DNA from: CAG-791 sp002392385
GTDB lineage: Bacteria; Bacillota; Clostridia; Lachnospirales; Lachnospiraceae
NCBI GenBank assembly: GCA_946616295.1
Contig: CAMOIU010000005.1
Location: 1 to 64,000, forward strand
Direction: 5' to 3'
DNA length: 64,000 nucleotides
Position numbers and translations under genes: made by a program. The stretch's first letter is position 1, and the number at the start of each line of letters is the position of its first letter. The notes under the pieces were generated by a model. It worked only from the letters and a program-made list of their open reading frames with translations. It was not told the origin of the DNA and made no database searches. This document shows, in pieces, positions 50,532 through 59,465 of the stretch.

Positions 50532-51912
50532 TTTTTTTAAGGACAGAGATTTTTATAAGAAGACACTCATGATCGCCCTGCCGATCATGGTGCAGAATTT
50601 TGTCACCAACTTCGTAAACATGCTGGACAATATCATGGTGGGCCGTGTGGGCACGGACCCCATGAGCGGCGTGGCCATCGTCAATCAGCTCATGTTCGTG
50701 TGGAACCTGTGTCTGTTCGGGGGGCTGTCCGGCATCAGTATCTTCACCTCCCAGTTCTGCGGAAAGGGCGACGAGGAGGGCATCCGCTATACGGTGCGGC
50801 TCCAGCTCTTCCTGACAGCCATTCTGCTGGCTGCGGGCTTTATCATCTTCAGGACCATGGACACGCGGCTGATCACCCTCTATCTGCATGAGGACGGCGG
50901 CATAGGAAACGCGGAACAGACCCTGGCCTACGCCAGGGACTATCTGTCGGTCATGCTGATCGGCCTGGTCCCTTTCGGCCTCACCCAGGTCTACTCCACG
51001 ACCCTGAAGGCCACGGGAGAGACCCTGTCCTCCATGACCGCCAGCATCATGGCCGTGGCCGTGAATCTGGCCGGCAACTATATCCTGATCTACGGTAAGC
51101 TCGGCGCTCCGGCCCTGGGCGTGGTAGGCGCTGCCGCCGCCACGGCCCTGTCCAGGTTCGTGGAGCTGGCCTACATGGCCTTCTACGTGCACCGGAAGAG
51201 AGAGGACTACGCCTTCTTCCGCGGCGTCCTGAAGAGTCCATATGTGCCCGGACAGCTCCTTATGAACTGTGTCTGCAAGGGAACGCCCCTTCTTATGAAC
51301 GAGACCCTGTGGTCCTCGGGACAGGCCGTCCTCACCCAGATCTACTCCCTCCGCGGACTCAGCGTGGTGGCGGCCTTCAATATCTCTCAGACCATCACCA
51401 ACCTCTTCAATGTGGCCTTTATAGCCATGGGCAGCGCCATTGCCATTATCATCGGCCAGGAGCTGGGAACGGGAGACAGGGTCCATGTCAGGCGGGACGC
51501 GGACAGGCTGACCGTCTTCTCCATCCTGCTGTGCATGGTCTCGGGAGTGATGCTGCTCCTGGTGGCCGGCATTTTCCCGCGCATGTACAACACCTCGGAG
51601 GAGATTCGTGACATAGCCGCCGGCCTCACCCGGATCGCGGCGGTCTTCATGCCCCTGCACGCCTATCTGAATGCTTCCTATTTCATCCTGCGCAGCGGCG
51701 GCAAGACCCTGATCACCTTCCTGTTTGACTCCGTTTTCATCTGGGTCTGTTCCATCCCCGTGGCCTGGTCCCTGGCCCACCTGACGGCCATGCCCATCCT
51801 GCCCCTTTACGCGGCGGTCCTGGCGGCGGATCTGATCAAGTGCGTCATCGGCTTCGTTCTGGTGAGGAAGGGCGTGTGGATCAACGATATCACAGGTTAT
51901 CAGGAGACCTGA
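50524..51912 (+). CDS. MATE-family efflux transporter
   Basis: The 462-residue protein has twelve hydrophobic segments and the MATE opening KTLMIALPIMVQNFVTNF with the VDNIMVGR-like NMLDNIMVGRVG motif and the second-half IGQELG. It exports drugs or metabolites with Na+ or H+. ATG 50524 (after AGGA) lies within the amidase end. No regulator is adjacent. Confidence 0.92.
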   Translation: MTDFFKDRDFYKKTLMIALPIMVQNFVTNFVNMLDNIMVGRVGTDPMSGVAIVNQLMFVWNLCLFGGLSGISIFTSQFCGKGDEEGIRYTVRLQLFLTAILLAAGFIIFRTMDTRLITLYLHEDGGIGNAEQTLAYARDYLSVMLIGLVPFGLTQVYSTTLKATGETLSSMTASIMAVAVNLAGNYILIYGKLGAPALGVVGAAAATALSRFVELAYMAFYVHRKREDYAFFRGVLKSPYVPGQLLMNCVCKGTPLLMNETLWSSGQAVLTQIYSLRGLSVVAAFNISQTITNLFNVAFIAMGSAIAIIIGQELGTGDRVHVRRDADRLTVFSILLCMVSGVMLLLVAGIFPRMYNTSEEIRDIAAGLTRIAAVFMPLHAYLNASYFILRSGGKTLITFLFDSVFIWVCSIPVAWSLAHLTAMPILPLYAAVLAADLIKCVIGFVLVRKGVWINDITGYQET

Positions 51913-51940
51913 TCAAGAGGTCCCACAGGGTTTTATAATG

Positions 51941-51976
51941 CTTCCGGATCGGAATAAAGGATCCGGAAGTGTTTTT
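51941..51976 (+). terminator. Terminator after the MATE gene
   Basis: CTTCCGGATC pairs with GATCCGGAAG across a 9-base loop, followed by TGTTTTTT. Confidence 0.9.
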
Positions 51977-51996
51977 TCATATTTTTCTCTCACACG

Positions 51997-52058
51997 TGTA
52001 ACGAATGGGCGGATATCTGCATTAACAGGATAGAAACCCACAGAAAGGAGGTGAGAAG
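51997..52058 (+). promoter_or_regulatory. Candidate ECF-type promoter region and strong ribosome site of the sigma gene
   Basis: TGTAACG at 51997-52003 resembles -35 boxes of autoregulated ECF sigma factors; the -10 part is uncertain. AAAGGAGGTGAG stands just before the start codon. Confidence 0.4.
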
Positions 52059-52571
52059 ATGCAGCAGATGGAAGAGATCTACCAGCAGTACGCCCGTACC
52101 GTCTATGGCTATCTGGTGTCCCGGACGCGGGACGAGGACCTGGCGGAGGAGCTGACGCAGGAGACCTTCTGCCAGGCCATAAGGACCATCGACCGGTTTG
52201 ACGGGAGCTGCCGTCTGTCGACCTGGCTGTGCGCCATCGCCGGCAATGTACTTCTCACTTACCGCAGGAAACATCCCCTGACAGAGGAATTGACGCAGGA
52301 GCAGTCTGAGACCATGACGGGACAGGGCGGCGCCGGTGCCTCGGCCGAGGAGAGTGCCCTGGGCAATCTGGGACGCATGGAAATGCTGCACAGACTCCAC
52401 GCGCTGCCGGATCCGGCCAGGGAGGTCATGTACCTGCGGGTCTTCGGAGGACTTTCCTTCGCGGAGATCGGAGAGATACACGGCAGAAGTGAGAACTGGG
52501 CGCGGGTGACCTATTTCCGGACCAGGGAGAAGCTCAGAAAGGAGAGAGAAAATGGTGAAGATTCCATGTGA
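52059..52571 (+). CDS. ECF-type RNA polymerase sigma factor
   Basis: The 170-residue protein has region 2 (YGYLVSRTRDEDLAEELTQE and TFCQAI) and region 4 (LPDPAREVMYLRVFGGLSFA with HTH) separated by an acidic linker, as in sigma-70 ECF factors. It directs RNA polymerase to a small regulon. The ribosome site is near perfect. Its last 20 bases overlap the downstream anti-sigma gene, the normal arrangement for a sigma/anti-sigma pair, so the anti-sigma controls it. Confidence 0.92.
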   Translation: MQQMEEIYQQYARTVYGYLVSRTRDEDLAEELTQETFCQAIRTIDRFDGSCRLSTWLCAIAGNVLLTYRRKHPLTEELTQEQSETMTGQGGAGASAEESALGNLGRMEMLHRLHALPDPAREVMYLRVFGGLSFAEIGEIHGRSENWARVTYFRTREKLRKERENGEDSM

Positions 52572-53946
52572 AGTGGCGCGGGACCTGTTCCCTTCTTATA
52601 TTGACGGACTGACCAGCCGGGTCAGCAATGAAGTCCTGGAGGACCATCTGCGGGAATGTGAGGCCTGCCGGGAGACCCTGGCCTCCATGCGCGGTGAGAC
52701 AGCCGGGGAAGAGCCCGCGGGAACAGAAGCGGATGCCGCGGCGAAGCCCGGTAGGGCATCGATCCCCGGCCCCGAGAAAAGAGAGATCGACTTCCTTAAG
52801 AAAAACCGCCGGCGCAACCGAAGGATCCTGGCAGGGAGCCTTGCGGGGGCCCTGGTCCTGGCCCTCCTGGTGGTCGGCGCCAATCTCTTCCTGATCGGCC
52901 GGAAGGGAGATACCTCCTGGGCGGCCATGGACCTCCTCGTCAGCGGGAAGGAGGTCTCACTGGAGGCGGTCCCCACGGACAGCGCCTCGGCCATAGCCGC
53001 CCTTACCTTTACAGAAGAGGATGGCGTGGTCAGCATTACAGCCAGGTCCGTCCTGGCCAGTCCCCTGCACAGGGGCGACCTGCGGGGATCCTATCAGGCC
53101 GCGGAGGAGATCCGGGAGGTCCGGATCGGCGACCGGATCATCTGGTCGGAGGGAGCGACGGTCTCGGGACTGGCCGCGGAGCTCTTCACGCTCCGTCACG
53201 ATTATGCCGGGGACATGCCGGCCAATGACCGCCTGGCCCAGGGGCTGAGCATGCCCGCCTACCTGGGCGCCTACACCAATGAACTGGAGACGGATCAGGA
53301 GCCCTATGGCTGGAAGATCCTCCTGTCTGAAGAGATCTCCGCCGCCTCCCTGCGGCAGAAGGAACAGGATATGGATGCCTTCGCCTATGTCCTGCTCGCC
53401 CTGACCGGGAACCTGGACCATGTGACCTATGTCTATACCGCGGAGGGCGGGGAGAGGACGAGGACCGTTACGGCGGCGGACGCCACCGCCTACTGCGGGG
53501 AGGACATCAAGAACTGTATGACGGACATCCGGGCCCTGGACCGCCTGATCGAAAAGAGCGGCCTGCCCCTCTGGACGGTCTCCGGGACACAGGGAGAGCT
53601 CCGGGAGGAGAGCGGCATCCGCATCCTGAACCTGACGGATACAGAACTGCTTTCATATACCTGCAGCTTTTATAAGGACGGCGAGCTCTGCTCCTCGGGC
53701 GGCGGCCTCAACGCGGACAGCAGCGCGACCGGTGTGGGAGAGGCCTTCTGGTGCCCCTTCTCGCCCCTGGAATTCGGCGGAAGCTGGGACAAGGACCAGC
53801 TCCTGGAGCTCGAATTCACCTTCGAGAAGCCCGACCATTCGGTCATCACGGTGTCCGGGAGGATCCGCGTCAACGCGGAGACGGGCAGGTGGTACTACCT
53901 CACGCTGACCGGCAGCGAAGCGGAAGGATATAAGATCAGCCGATAA
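52552..53946 (+). CDS. Membrane anti-sigma factor with zinc-binding N-terminus and large outer domain
   Basis: The 464-residue protein starts with a zf-HC2/ZAS domain (HLRECEACRETL, the H-x3-C-x2-C zinc site), then a basic linker, one membrane segment (about residues 93-115: ILAGSLAGALVLALLVVGAN) and a 340-residue outside domain. The region around RHDYAGD resembles DUF4825 found in similar proteins. It should hold the sigma factor at the membrane and release it on an outside signal. Cotranscribed with the sigma gene. Confidence 0.87.
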   Translation: MVKIPCEVARDLFPSYIDGLTSRVSNEVLEDHLRECEACRETLASMRGETAGEEPAGTEADAAAKPGRASIPGPEKREIDFLKKNRRRNRRILAGSLAGALVLALLVVGANLFLIGRKGDTSWAAMDLLVSGKEVSLEAVPTDSASAIAALTFTEEDGVVSITARSVLASPLHRGDLRGSYQAAEEIREVRIGDRIIWSEGATVSGLAAELFTLRHDYAGDMPANDRLAQGLSMPAYLGAYTNELETDQEPYGWKILLSEEISAASLRQKEQDMDAFAYVLLALTGNLDHVTYVYTAEGGERTRTVTAADATAYCGEDIKNCMTDIRALDRLIEKSGLPLWTVSGTQGELREESGIRILNLTDTELLSYTCSFYKDGELCSSGGGLNADSSATGVGEAFWCPFSPLEFGGSWDKDQLLELEFTFEKPDHSVITVSGRIRVNAETGRWYYLTLTGSEAEGYKISR

Positions 53947-53952
53947 GAAAAC

Positions 53953-53980
53953 AGGGGATCCGGAATGCTCCGGATCCCCT
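53953..53980 (+). terminator. Bidirectional terminator between the anti-sigma gene and ssrA
   Basis: AGGGGATCCGG pairs with CCGGATCCCCT across a 6-base loop; the minus side is followed by TGTTTTCTTAT and the plus side by GCTTCTTAT. Confidence 0.88.
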
Positions 53981-53990
53981 GCTTCTTATA

Positions 53991-54334
53991 TGGACCAGAC
54001 GGGAGTCGAACCCGTGTCCAAAAGCCCATTCAGCGTCCTTCTACTATCATAGCCGTTCTTTGCGGATGACTCCGTTTCCCTCACGCGGCGGGAAGAAAGG
54101 CAGTCCGGCCGCTTTGGTAGTCCCTGTTACGCCCACGGTTACGGAACGCTCACCGTGTCGTTTCCCGCTTTCATGATGCCGTATCCGGAAGATGCGGGTG
54201 TCCTCCGGGCGACAGCGGCCATCAGGCCGCGAGTGCTACTCTATTGTTAGCGTTTATTTTAAGATTTGCCGTTTACGTGCGGCGACGGATAGCTTCTCCA
54301 CCTTCAGGACCCCTGTCGAAACCTTTACTGGCCC
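53991..54334 (-). ncRNA. ssrA: Transfer-messenger RNA (tmRNA)
   Basis: The 344-base RNA begins GGGCCAG, which pairs with its 3' acceptor CTGGTCC (one G-U), and ends with a T arm ACGGG-TTCGACT-CCCGT and discriminator A; CCA is not encoded. Near its 5' end TAAAGGTTTCGACAGG matches the conserved tmRNA start. The resume codon GCA at 54269 opens a 15-codon tag, ANLKINANNRVALAA, ending in TGA at 54222; the ALAA end is the ClpXP degradation signal. It frees stalled ribosomes with SmpB. Coordinates of the ends are set by the pairing and could shift by a base. Confidence 0.95.
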
Positions 54335-54347
54335 CTGTGTGTTACCT

Positions 54348-54376
54348 ATCATAACAGAAGACCCTTTTCAGCGCAA
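54348..54376 (-). promoter_or_regulatory. Promoter of ssrA
   Basis: On the minus strand TTGCGC, 17-bp spacer, TATGAT, ending 13 bases before the tmRNA 5' end. Confidence 0.78.
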
Positions 54377-54529
54377 GCGGGCCCGCCGGCAGAAATAAAT
54401 ACAGGAAGGGAAATGGCGGACGGGACCGCATTTCTTTGTGTTTTGACTCTTTTATTTCCCTGTATTTTGTGCCATAATCGGCATGTAGTATCGTTTTTGC
54501 TTTCTTATTCATTTCAGGGAGGAAAGAAT

Positions 54530-55729
54530 ATGAAAAAAATCCTGGCAACTATTCTCTGCCTGTCCATGGCCGCCATGCTCTTTACGGCCTGCGGCAATCC
54601 CGCCCCCGCCTCCGGCGACAGCAAGGAAGAGGCCGCGGAAGAGCCTGCAGCTGAGGGAGAGACGGAAGCTGCAGCCGAGACCGAAGAGGCCGGCACAGCA
54701 CTGAAGATCGCTATCGTCAGCTCCCCTTCGGGCGTGGATGACGGTTCCTTCAACCAGAACAACTACGAAGGCGTTCTCGATTTCATCGCCGAGAACCCTG
54801 ACAGCACGGTCACACCCGTCCGTGAGGAGACCGGTGACGTAGCGGCCTGCATGCAGACCGTTGAGGATATCGTGGCGGATTACGACGTGATCGTCTGCTG
54901 CGGCTTCCAGTTCGCCGGCATCGGCGCCATCGCCCAGGACAACCCGGATGTAAAGTTCATCCTGGTCGACACCTATCCTACGGATGCCGAGGGCAACGAA
55001 GTGGAGTGCGCCAATGTCTATGCCATGCAGTTCAAGGAGCAGGAGAGCGGCTTCGCAGCCGGTCTTGCCGCTGCCCTGAGCACCCAGTCCGGCAAGGTGG
55101 CTGTCGTCAACGGCATCGCCTATCCTTCCAATGTCAACTATCAGTACGGCTTTGAGTCCGGCGTCAACTATGCCAACAAGAACTACGGCACCACCGCCGA
55201 AGTCGTCGAGCTCGCTTCCTATGCCGGCACGGATGTGACCGGCGCCAATGTGGGCGGCAACTATGTGGGCAGCTTCAGCGATGAGCAGACCGGCAAGCAG
55301 ATCGGCAACGAGCTGATCAGCGCGGGCTGCGATGTGATCTTCGTTGCTGCCGGCGCTTCGGGCAACGGTGTCTTCACGGCTGCCAAGGAAGCTGACGGCG
55401 TTTACATCATCGGCTGCGACGTCGACCAGTATGACGACGGCGTCAACGGCGACAAGAACATCATCCTGACCTCCGGTCTGAAGGTCATGGACATGAACGT
55501 CACCCTGCAGCTGAACAACGTCAAGAACGGCACCTTCGCCGGCATGAACGCTCTGCTGGGCGCCGATACCGATTCCACCGGCTTTGTCAGCGAGGAAGGA
55601 CGCTGCCAGCTGTCTGAGGACGCCATCGCCAAGATGACGGAGGCCTTCGGCAAGGTCAAGAGCGGCGAGATCGTTCCCGCTGCCAACTTCAACGGCCTTA
55701 CACCCGAGGATTTCACGGGTCTGAATTGA
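54530..55729 (+). CDS. BMP-family nucleoside-binding lipoprotein
   Basis: The 399-residue precursor has a lipobox (FTAC, lipidated Cys21), an acidic linker (about 25-57), then a periplasmic-binding-like BMP domain (KIAIVSSPSGVDDGSFNQN... and VIVCCGFQFAGIGAIAQ, GCDVDQYDDG). Family members (NupN, PnrA) bind nucleosides for ABC import. GGGAGG lies before ATG 54530. It is followed by the ATPase and two permeases; a strong hairpin at 55795-55824 separates it from them, which would let the binding protein be made in excess. Confidence 0.92.
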   Translation: MKKILATILCLSMAAMLFTACGNPAPASGDSKEEAAEEPAAEGETEAAAETEEAGTALKIAIVSSPSGVDDGSFNQNNYEGVLDFIAENPDSTVTPVREETGDVAACMQTVEDIVADYDVIVCCGFQFAGIGAIAQDNPDVKFILVDTYPTDAEGNEVECANVYAMQFKEQESGFAAGLAAALSTQSGKVAVVNGIAYPSNVNYQYGFESGVNYANKNYGTTAEVVELASYAGTDVTGANVGGNYVGSFSDEQTGKQIGNELISAGCDVIFVAAGASGNGVFTAAKEADGVYIIGCDVDQYDDGVNGDKNIILTSGLKVMDMNVTLQLNNVKNGTFAGMNALLGADTDSTGFVSEEGRCQLSEDAIAKMTEAFGKVKSGEIVPAANFNGLTPEDFTGLN

Positions 55730-55794
55730 GGATACCGGCGTTCTGAGATGCTGACCCCGCAGGGGATCAGCGGATAGGATGCGCGGATAATACG

Positions 55795-55824
55795 GGCACA
55801 AGGGGAGTCATGTCCCCTTGTGCC
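55795..55824 (+). terminator. Intercistronic hairpin after the BMP lipoprotein
   Basis: GGCACAAGGGGA pairs perfectly with TCCCCTTGTGCC across a 6-base loop; the tail is ATTTGTCACTTGTT, not a full T-run. A partial terminator or RNA stabiliser that lowers downstream gene expression fits. Confidence 0.7.
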
Positions 55825-55861
55825 ATTTGTCACTTGTTAATGGGACAGTGGGGGATACAGG

Positions 55862-57397
55862 ATGGCAGAAGAGTATATTGTGGAGATGCGGCACATCACC
55901 AAACGGTTCCCGGGCATAGTGGCCAATGATGATGTGACCATACAGATCAAAAAGGGTGAGATCTACGCGCTGCTGGGAGAGAACGGCGCGGGCAAGTCGA
56001 CCCTGATGAGCATGCTGTTCGGCATGTATGAGCCGGACGAGGGAGAGATCGTGGTCCGCGGCAAGACGGAGCACATCAGCTCTCCCAATTATGCCACAGA
56101 GCTGAATATCGGCATGGTCCACCAGCACTTCAAGCTGGTGAGCGACTACACCATCGCCGAGAATATCATCCTGGGCATGGAGCCCCAGAAGAAGCTCTTC
56201 GGATTCCTCCCCTGGGTGGACATTGAGAGCGCCAACAAGAAGATCGCCGAACTCTCCAAAGAGTACGGTCTCGAGGTGGACCCCACCAGCGTCATCGAGG
56301 ACATCAACGTCTCCACCCGCCAGCGCGTGGAGATCCTGAAGATGCTGTACCGGGAGGCGGAGATCCTCATCTTCGACGAGCCCACGGCCGTGCTGACGCC
56401 CCAGGAGATCGATTCGCTCCTGAAGATCATCGGCAACCTGCGTGACAGCGGCAAGACCATCATCCTGATCACCCACAAGCTGGAGGAGATCAAGAGAGTG
56501 GCTGACCGCTGCGCTATCCTGCGCCGCGGTAAGCTCATCGACGTTCTGGACGTCAAGACCACGGATACCGCCAGGATGGCCAGCCTCATGGTGGGCCGGG
56601 AGGTGTCCTTCGCTTCGGAGAAGAAGCCCGCCCGGTTCGGGGACGTCGTCCTGGATGTCCAGGATCTGACCGTGCGCAACCAGGACAGATTCGAGGTCGT
56701 CAAGAACGTCTCCTTCCAGATCCACGCGGGCGAGATCTTCGCTATCGCGGGCGTCTCCGGCAACGGTCAGGGCGAGATCGCGGATGCCATCGCGGGCCTG
56801 ACCAAGGCCTACAAGGGCAGGATCCTGCTGAACGGGGAGGAGATCACCGACATGCCCATCCGGGAGCGGGCCCTCAAGGGGATATCCTACATCCCCGAGG
56901 ACCGGCACGGCGTCGGCCTGATCCTGGATTTCGCCCTGAAGGAGAACCTGGCCCTGCGCAACTACTACCAGCCCCCCTTCGCCCACAGCCAGGTGCTGAA
57001 CGACAAGGAGTTCCTGTCCTTCAGCGACCGTCTGATCAAGACCTACGACATCCGCAGCGCCAGAGGATCCGAGACCCAGGTCCGGTCCATGAGCGGCGGC
57101 AACCAGCAGAAGGCCATCATCGGCCGTGAGATCGAGCAGAACGCGTCCCTGACCATCTTCGTCCAGCCCACCAGAGGCCTGGACATCGGCGCCATCGAGA
57201 GGATCCACCAGCAGATCATCGCCGAGAGAGACAAGGGCAAGGCCGTCCTTCTGATCTCTCTGGAGCTGGATGAGGTCATGGATCTGGCGGATACCATCGG
57301 CGTGATCTATTCCGGCGAGATCGGCCGGATCGCGCCCGCGGCGTCACTGTCCACCGAGGAAGTGGGCGAGTATATGATGGGGGTGAAACGCGCATGA
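55862..57397 (+). CDS. Nucleoside ABC transporter ATPase (NupO/BmpB-like)
   Basis: The 511-residue protein has two ABC modules, as in sugar/nucleoside (RbsA-like) importers. The first has GENGAGKST, signature VSTRQRVEI and ILIFDEPTA; the second has a weak Walker A (GVSGNGQGEI) and signature MSGGNQQK. It powers the two permeases that follow, overlapping the first by four bases. Ribosome site is weak (GGGGG). Confidence 0.94.
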   Translation: MAEEYIVEMRHITKRFPGIVANDDVTIQIKKGEIYALLGENGAGKSTLMSMLFGMYEPDEGEIVVRGKTEHISSPNYATELNIGMVHQHFKLVSDYTIAENIILGMEPQKKLFGFLPWVDIESANKKIAELSKEYGLEVDPTSVIEDINVSTRQRVEILKMLYREAEILIFDEPTAVLTPQEIDSLLKIIGNLRDSGKTIILITHKLEEIKRVADRCAILRRGKLIDVLDVKTTDTARMASLMVGREVSFASEKKPARFGDVVLDVQDLTVRNQDRFEVVKNVSFQIHAGEIFAIAGVSGNGQGEIADAIAGLTKAYKGRILLNGEEITDMPIRERALKGISYIPEDRHGVGLILDFALKENLALRNYYQPPFAHSQVLNDKEFLSFSDRLIKTYDIRSARGSETQVRSMSGGNQQKAIIGREIEQNASLTIFVQPTRGLDIGAIERIHQQIIAERDKGKAVLLISLELDEVMDLADTIGVIYSGEIGRIAPAASLSTEEVGEYMMGVKRA

Positions 57398-58491
57398 GAA
57401 ACAACAAAGTGCTGAGAAACGCGGTCATTTCCATCATGATCGGACTTCTTGCCGGCGCGGTCATCATTCTGATCCTGGGCAAGAATCCTCTGACCGCCTA
57501 CTACAACCTGCTGCAGGGCTGCGGACTGCTGCCCAAGGCCAAGTACGCCTCCGGCAGGGGCATGGCCACGGACCTGCTGAGCTACATCGATTCCCTGACA
57601 CCCATGCTGTTCGCGGCGCTGGCGGTGGCGGTCGCCATGAAGGCGGGCCTCTTCAACATCGGCGTTTCCGGACAGATGCTGGGCGCCGGCTTCATCGCCA
57701 CGGTCCTGGTCGGATACAGCGCGCTGCCGGCCGGCCTTGCCAAGCCCCTGGTCATCGTGACGGGCATCGTCGTGGGCGGCGTCATGGGCGCCCTCGTGGG
57801 CTTCCTCAAGTACCGCTTCAATATCAATGAGGTGGTCTCCACCATCATGTTCAACTATATCGTGTCCTATGTGGTGAGCTTCTTCATCAACACCCGTTTC
57901 GTGGACACGGTCTCCAGACAGTCCAGAGTCATCAGCGCGGCTTCCCGCCTGACCCTTCAGGACGTCATGATCGGCGGCTATAAGCTTAACATTCCCCTGG
58001 GCTTTATCGTGGCCCTCCTGGCCGTGGTCCTGGTGAAATTCGTCATGGACCGCACCGTTCTGGGCTTTGAACTCAAGGCTGTCGGCCTCAACAACACAGC
58101 GGCCAGATACGCGGGTATCGGCGTCGGACGGAGCATCGTCCTCTCCATGCTGATCAGCGGCGCCCTGGCGGGCCTGGCAGGCGTCACCTACTATCTTGGC
58201 TATTTTGCCTCCATCCAGCCCAGGGTCCTGGTGTCCACCGGCTATGATGCCATCGCCGTCTGCCTGGTGGGCAATTCGGATCCCTTCGGCATCCTGCTGT
58301 CCACGCTCTTCCTGCAGATCATCACCAAGGGTTCCACCTATATGAGTTCCCAGTCCGGGCTGGAGAGCGAGATCGCTTCGGTCATCACGGCCGTGATCCT
58401 GCTGTCCACCACCATCAGTATTCTCTACGCGGAGGTCATTGATAAGATCCGCGGCCGCAGAGAGGAGAAGAAGGGAGGGGAGACCGCATGA
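57394..58491 (+). CDS. Nucleoside ABC transporter permease 1 (NupP-like)
   Basis: The 365-residue BPD_transp_2-type permease has about ten hydrophobic segments and the family core AMKAGLFNIGVSGQM and FELKAVGLNNTAARYAGI. It forms a heterodimer with the next product. It overlaps the ATPase (ATGA) and the second permease (ATGA) by four bases each. Confidence 0.93.
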   Translation: MRNNKVLRNAVISIMIGLLAGAVIILILGKNPLTAYYNLLQGCGLLPKAKYASGRGMATDLLSYIDSLTPMLFAALAVAVAMKAGLFNIGVSGQMLGAGFIATVLVGYSALPAGLAKPLVIVTGIVVGGVMGALVGFLKYRFNINEVVSTIMFNYIVSYVVSFFINTRFVDTVSRQSRVISAASRLTLQDVMIGGYKLNIPLGFIVALLAVVLVKFVMDRTVLGFELKAVGLNNTAARYAGIGVGRSIVLSMLISGALAGLAGVTYYLGYFASIQPRVLVSTGYDAIAVCLVGNSDPFGILLSTLFLQIITKGSTYMSSQSGLESEIASVITAVILLSTTISILYAEVIDKIRGRREEKKGGETA

Positions 58492-59456
58492 CGACTATCA
58501 ATACCATCATTATCGACGGCATGGCCTTTACGCTTCCCCTGTTCATCATGGCCATCGGCGGCATCTACAGTGAGCGGAGCGGCGTCACCAACCTGGCACT
58601 GGAGGGCCTTTCCGGCATGGGTGCTTTTGTCGGCGCCCTCATGGCCTATGTCCTGACCCTGCAGTTCGGGGCATCTTCACAGGTGCCGTATTATCTGTCC
58701 TTTGTGTTCGCTGTCATCGGCGGCGCCCTTTTTGCCCTGCTGCACGCGGTGATCTGCATCCGCTGCAAGGCCAACCAGGTCATCAGCGGCGTGGTCATCA
58801 ATATTCTGGCGGAAGCGGTGACCATCTTCCTGGTCAAGACCATCAACCGCGGCGTGTTCGGCAAGCCCAGCGACAAGATCGACCTGGGCGCCTCCATCCG
58901 CTTCACGGTGCCGGGCATCTCGGAGATCCCGGTGATCGGCGCTTTCTTCACCAGGGTCTATCCCTTCGAGGTGATCATCATCGTCATCGCGGTGGTCGTC
59001 TGGTATCTGCTCTATAAGACGCCCCTGGGCATGCATATCCGTGCCTGCGGCGACAACCCCCACGCGGTGGACGCGGCCGGTATGGACGTGGCAAGGATCC
59101 GCTATTTTGCCGTCATGATGTCCGGCGCCCTGTCCGGCATCGCGGGCATGGCCTTCGCCTATTCCATTTCCGCCAAGTTCTCGTCGGGCTTCTTTGTGGG
59201 CTATGGCTACCTGTCCATCGCGGCCCTGATCTTCGGCAACTGGACGATCCTGCCCACCCTGGGCGCCTGTCTGGTATTCGGCATGGCCAAAAGCGCCGGC
59301 TATCAGCTGGTCATGTACCTGGGATATCCGTCGGCCTATCAGGACCTGGTCATGATCCTTCCCTATGTCCTGACCCTGCTCCTGCTGATCTTCCTGTCCA
59401 AACACAATCATTCCCCCAGGGCGCTGGGAGAGGTTTACGATAAGTCCAAACGCTGA
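58488..59456 (+). CDS. Nucleoside ABC transporter permease 2 (NupQ-like)
   Basis: The 322-residue BPD_transp_2-type permease has the family stretch SGVTNLALEGLSGMGAF, then HIRACGDNPHAVDAAGMDV and many hydrophobic segments. With the preceding permease, ATPase and BMP lipoprotein it completes a nucleoside importer of the NupNOPQ/BmpABCD type. The peptidase gene starts nine bases later, so it may be on the same message. Confidence 0.93.
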   Translation: MTTINTIIIDGMAFTLPLFIMAIGGIYSERSGVTNLALEGLSGMGAFVGALMAYVLTLQFGASSQVPYYLSFVFAVIGGALFALLHAVICIRCKANQVISGVVINILAEAVTIFLVKTINRGVFGKPSDKIDLGASIRFTVPGISEIPVIGAFFTRVYPFEVIIIVIAVVVWYLLYKTPLGMHIRACGDNPHAVDAAGMDVARIRYFAVMMSGALSGIAGMAFAYSISAKFSSGFFVGYGYLSIAALIFGNWTILPTLGACLVFGMAKSAGYQLVMYLGYPSAYQDLVMILPYVLTLLLLIFLSKHNHSPRALGEVYDKSKR

Positions 59457-59465
59457 GAGGTCTAT

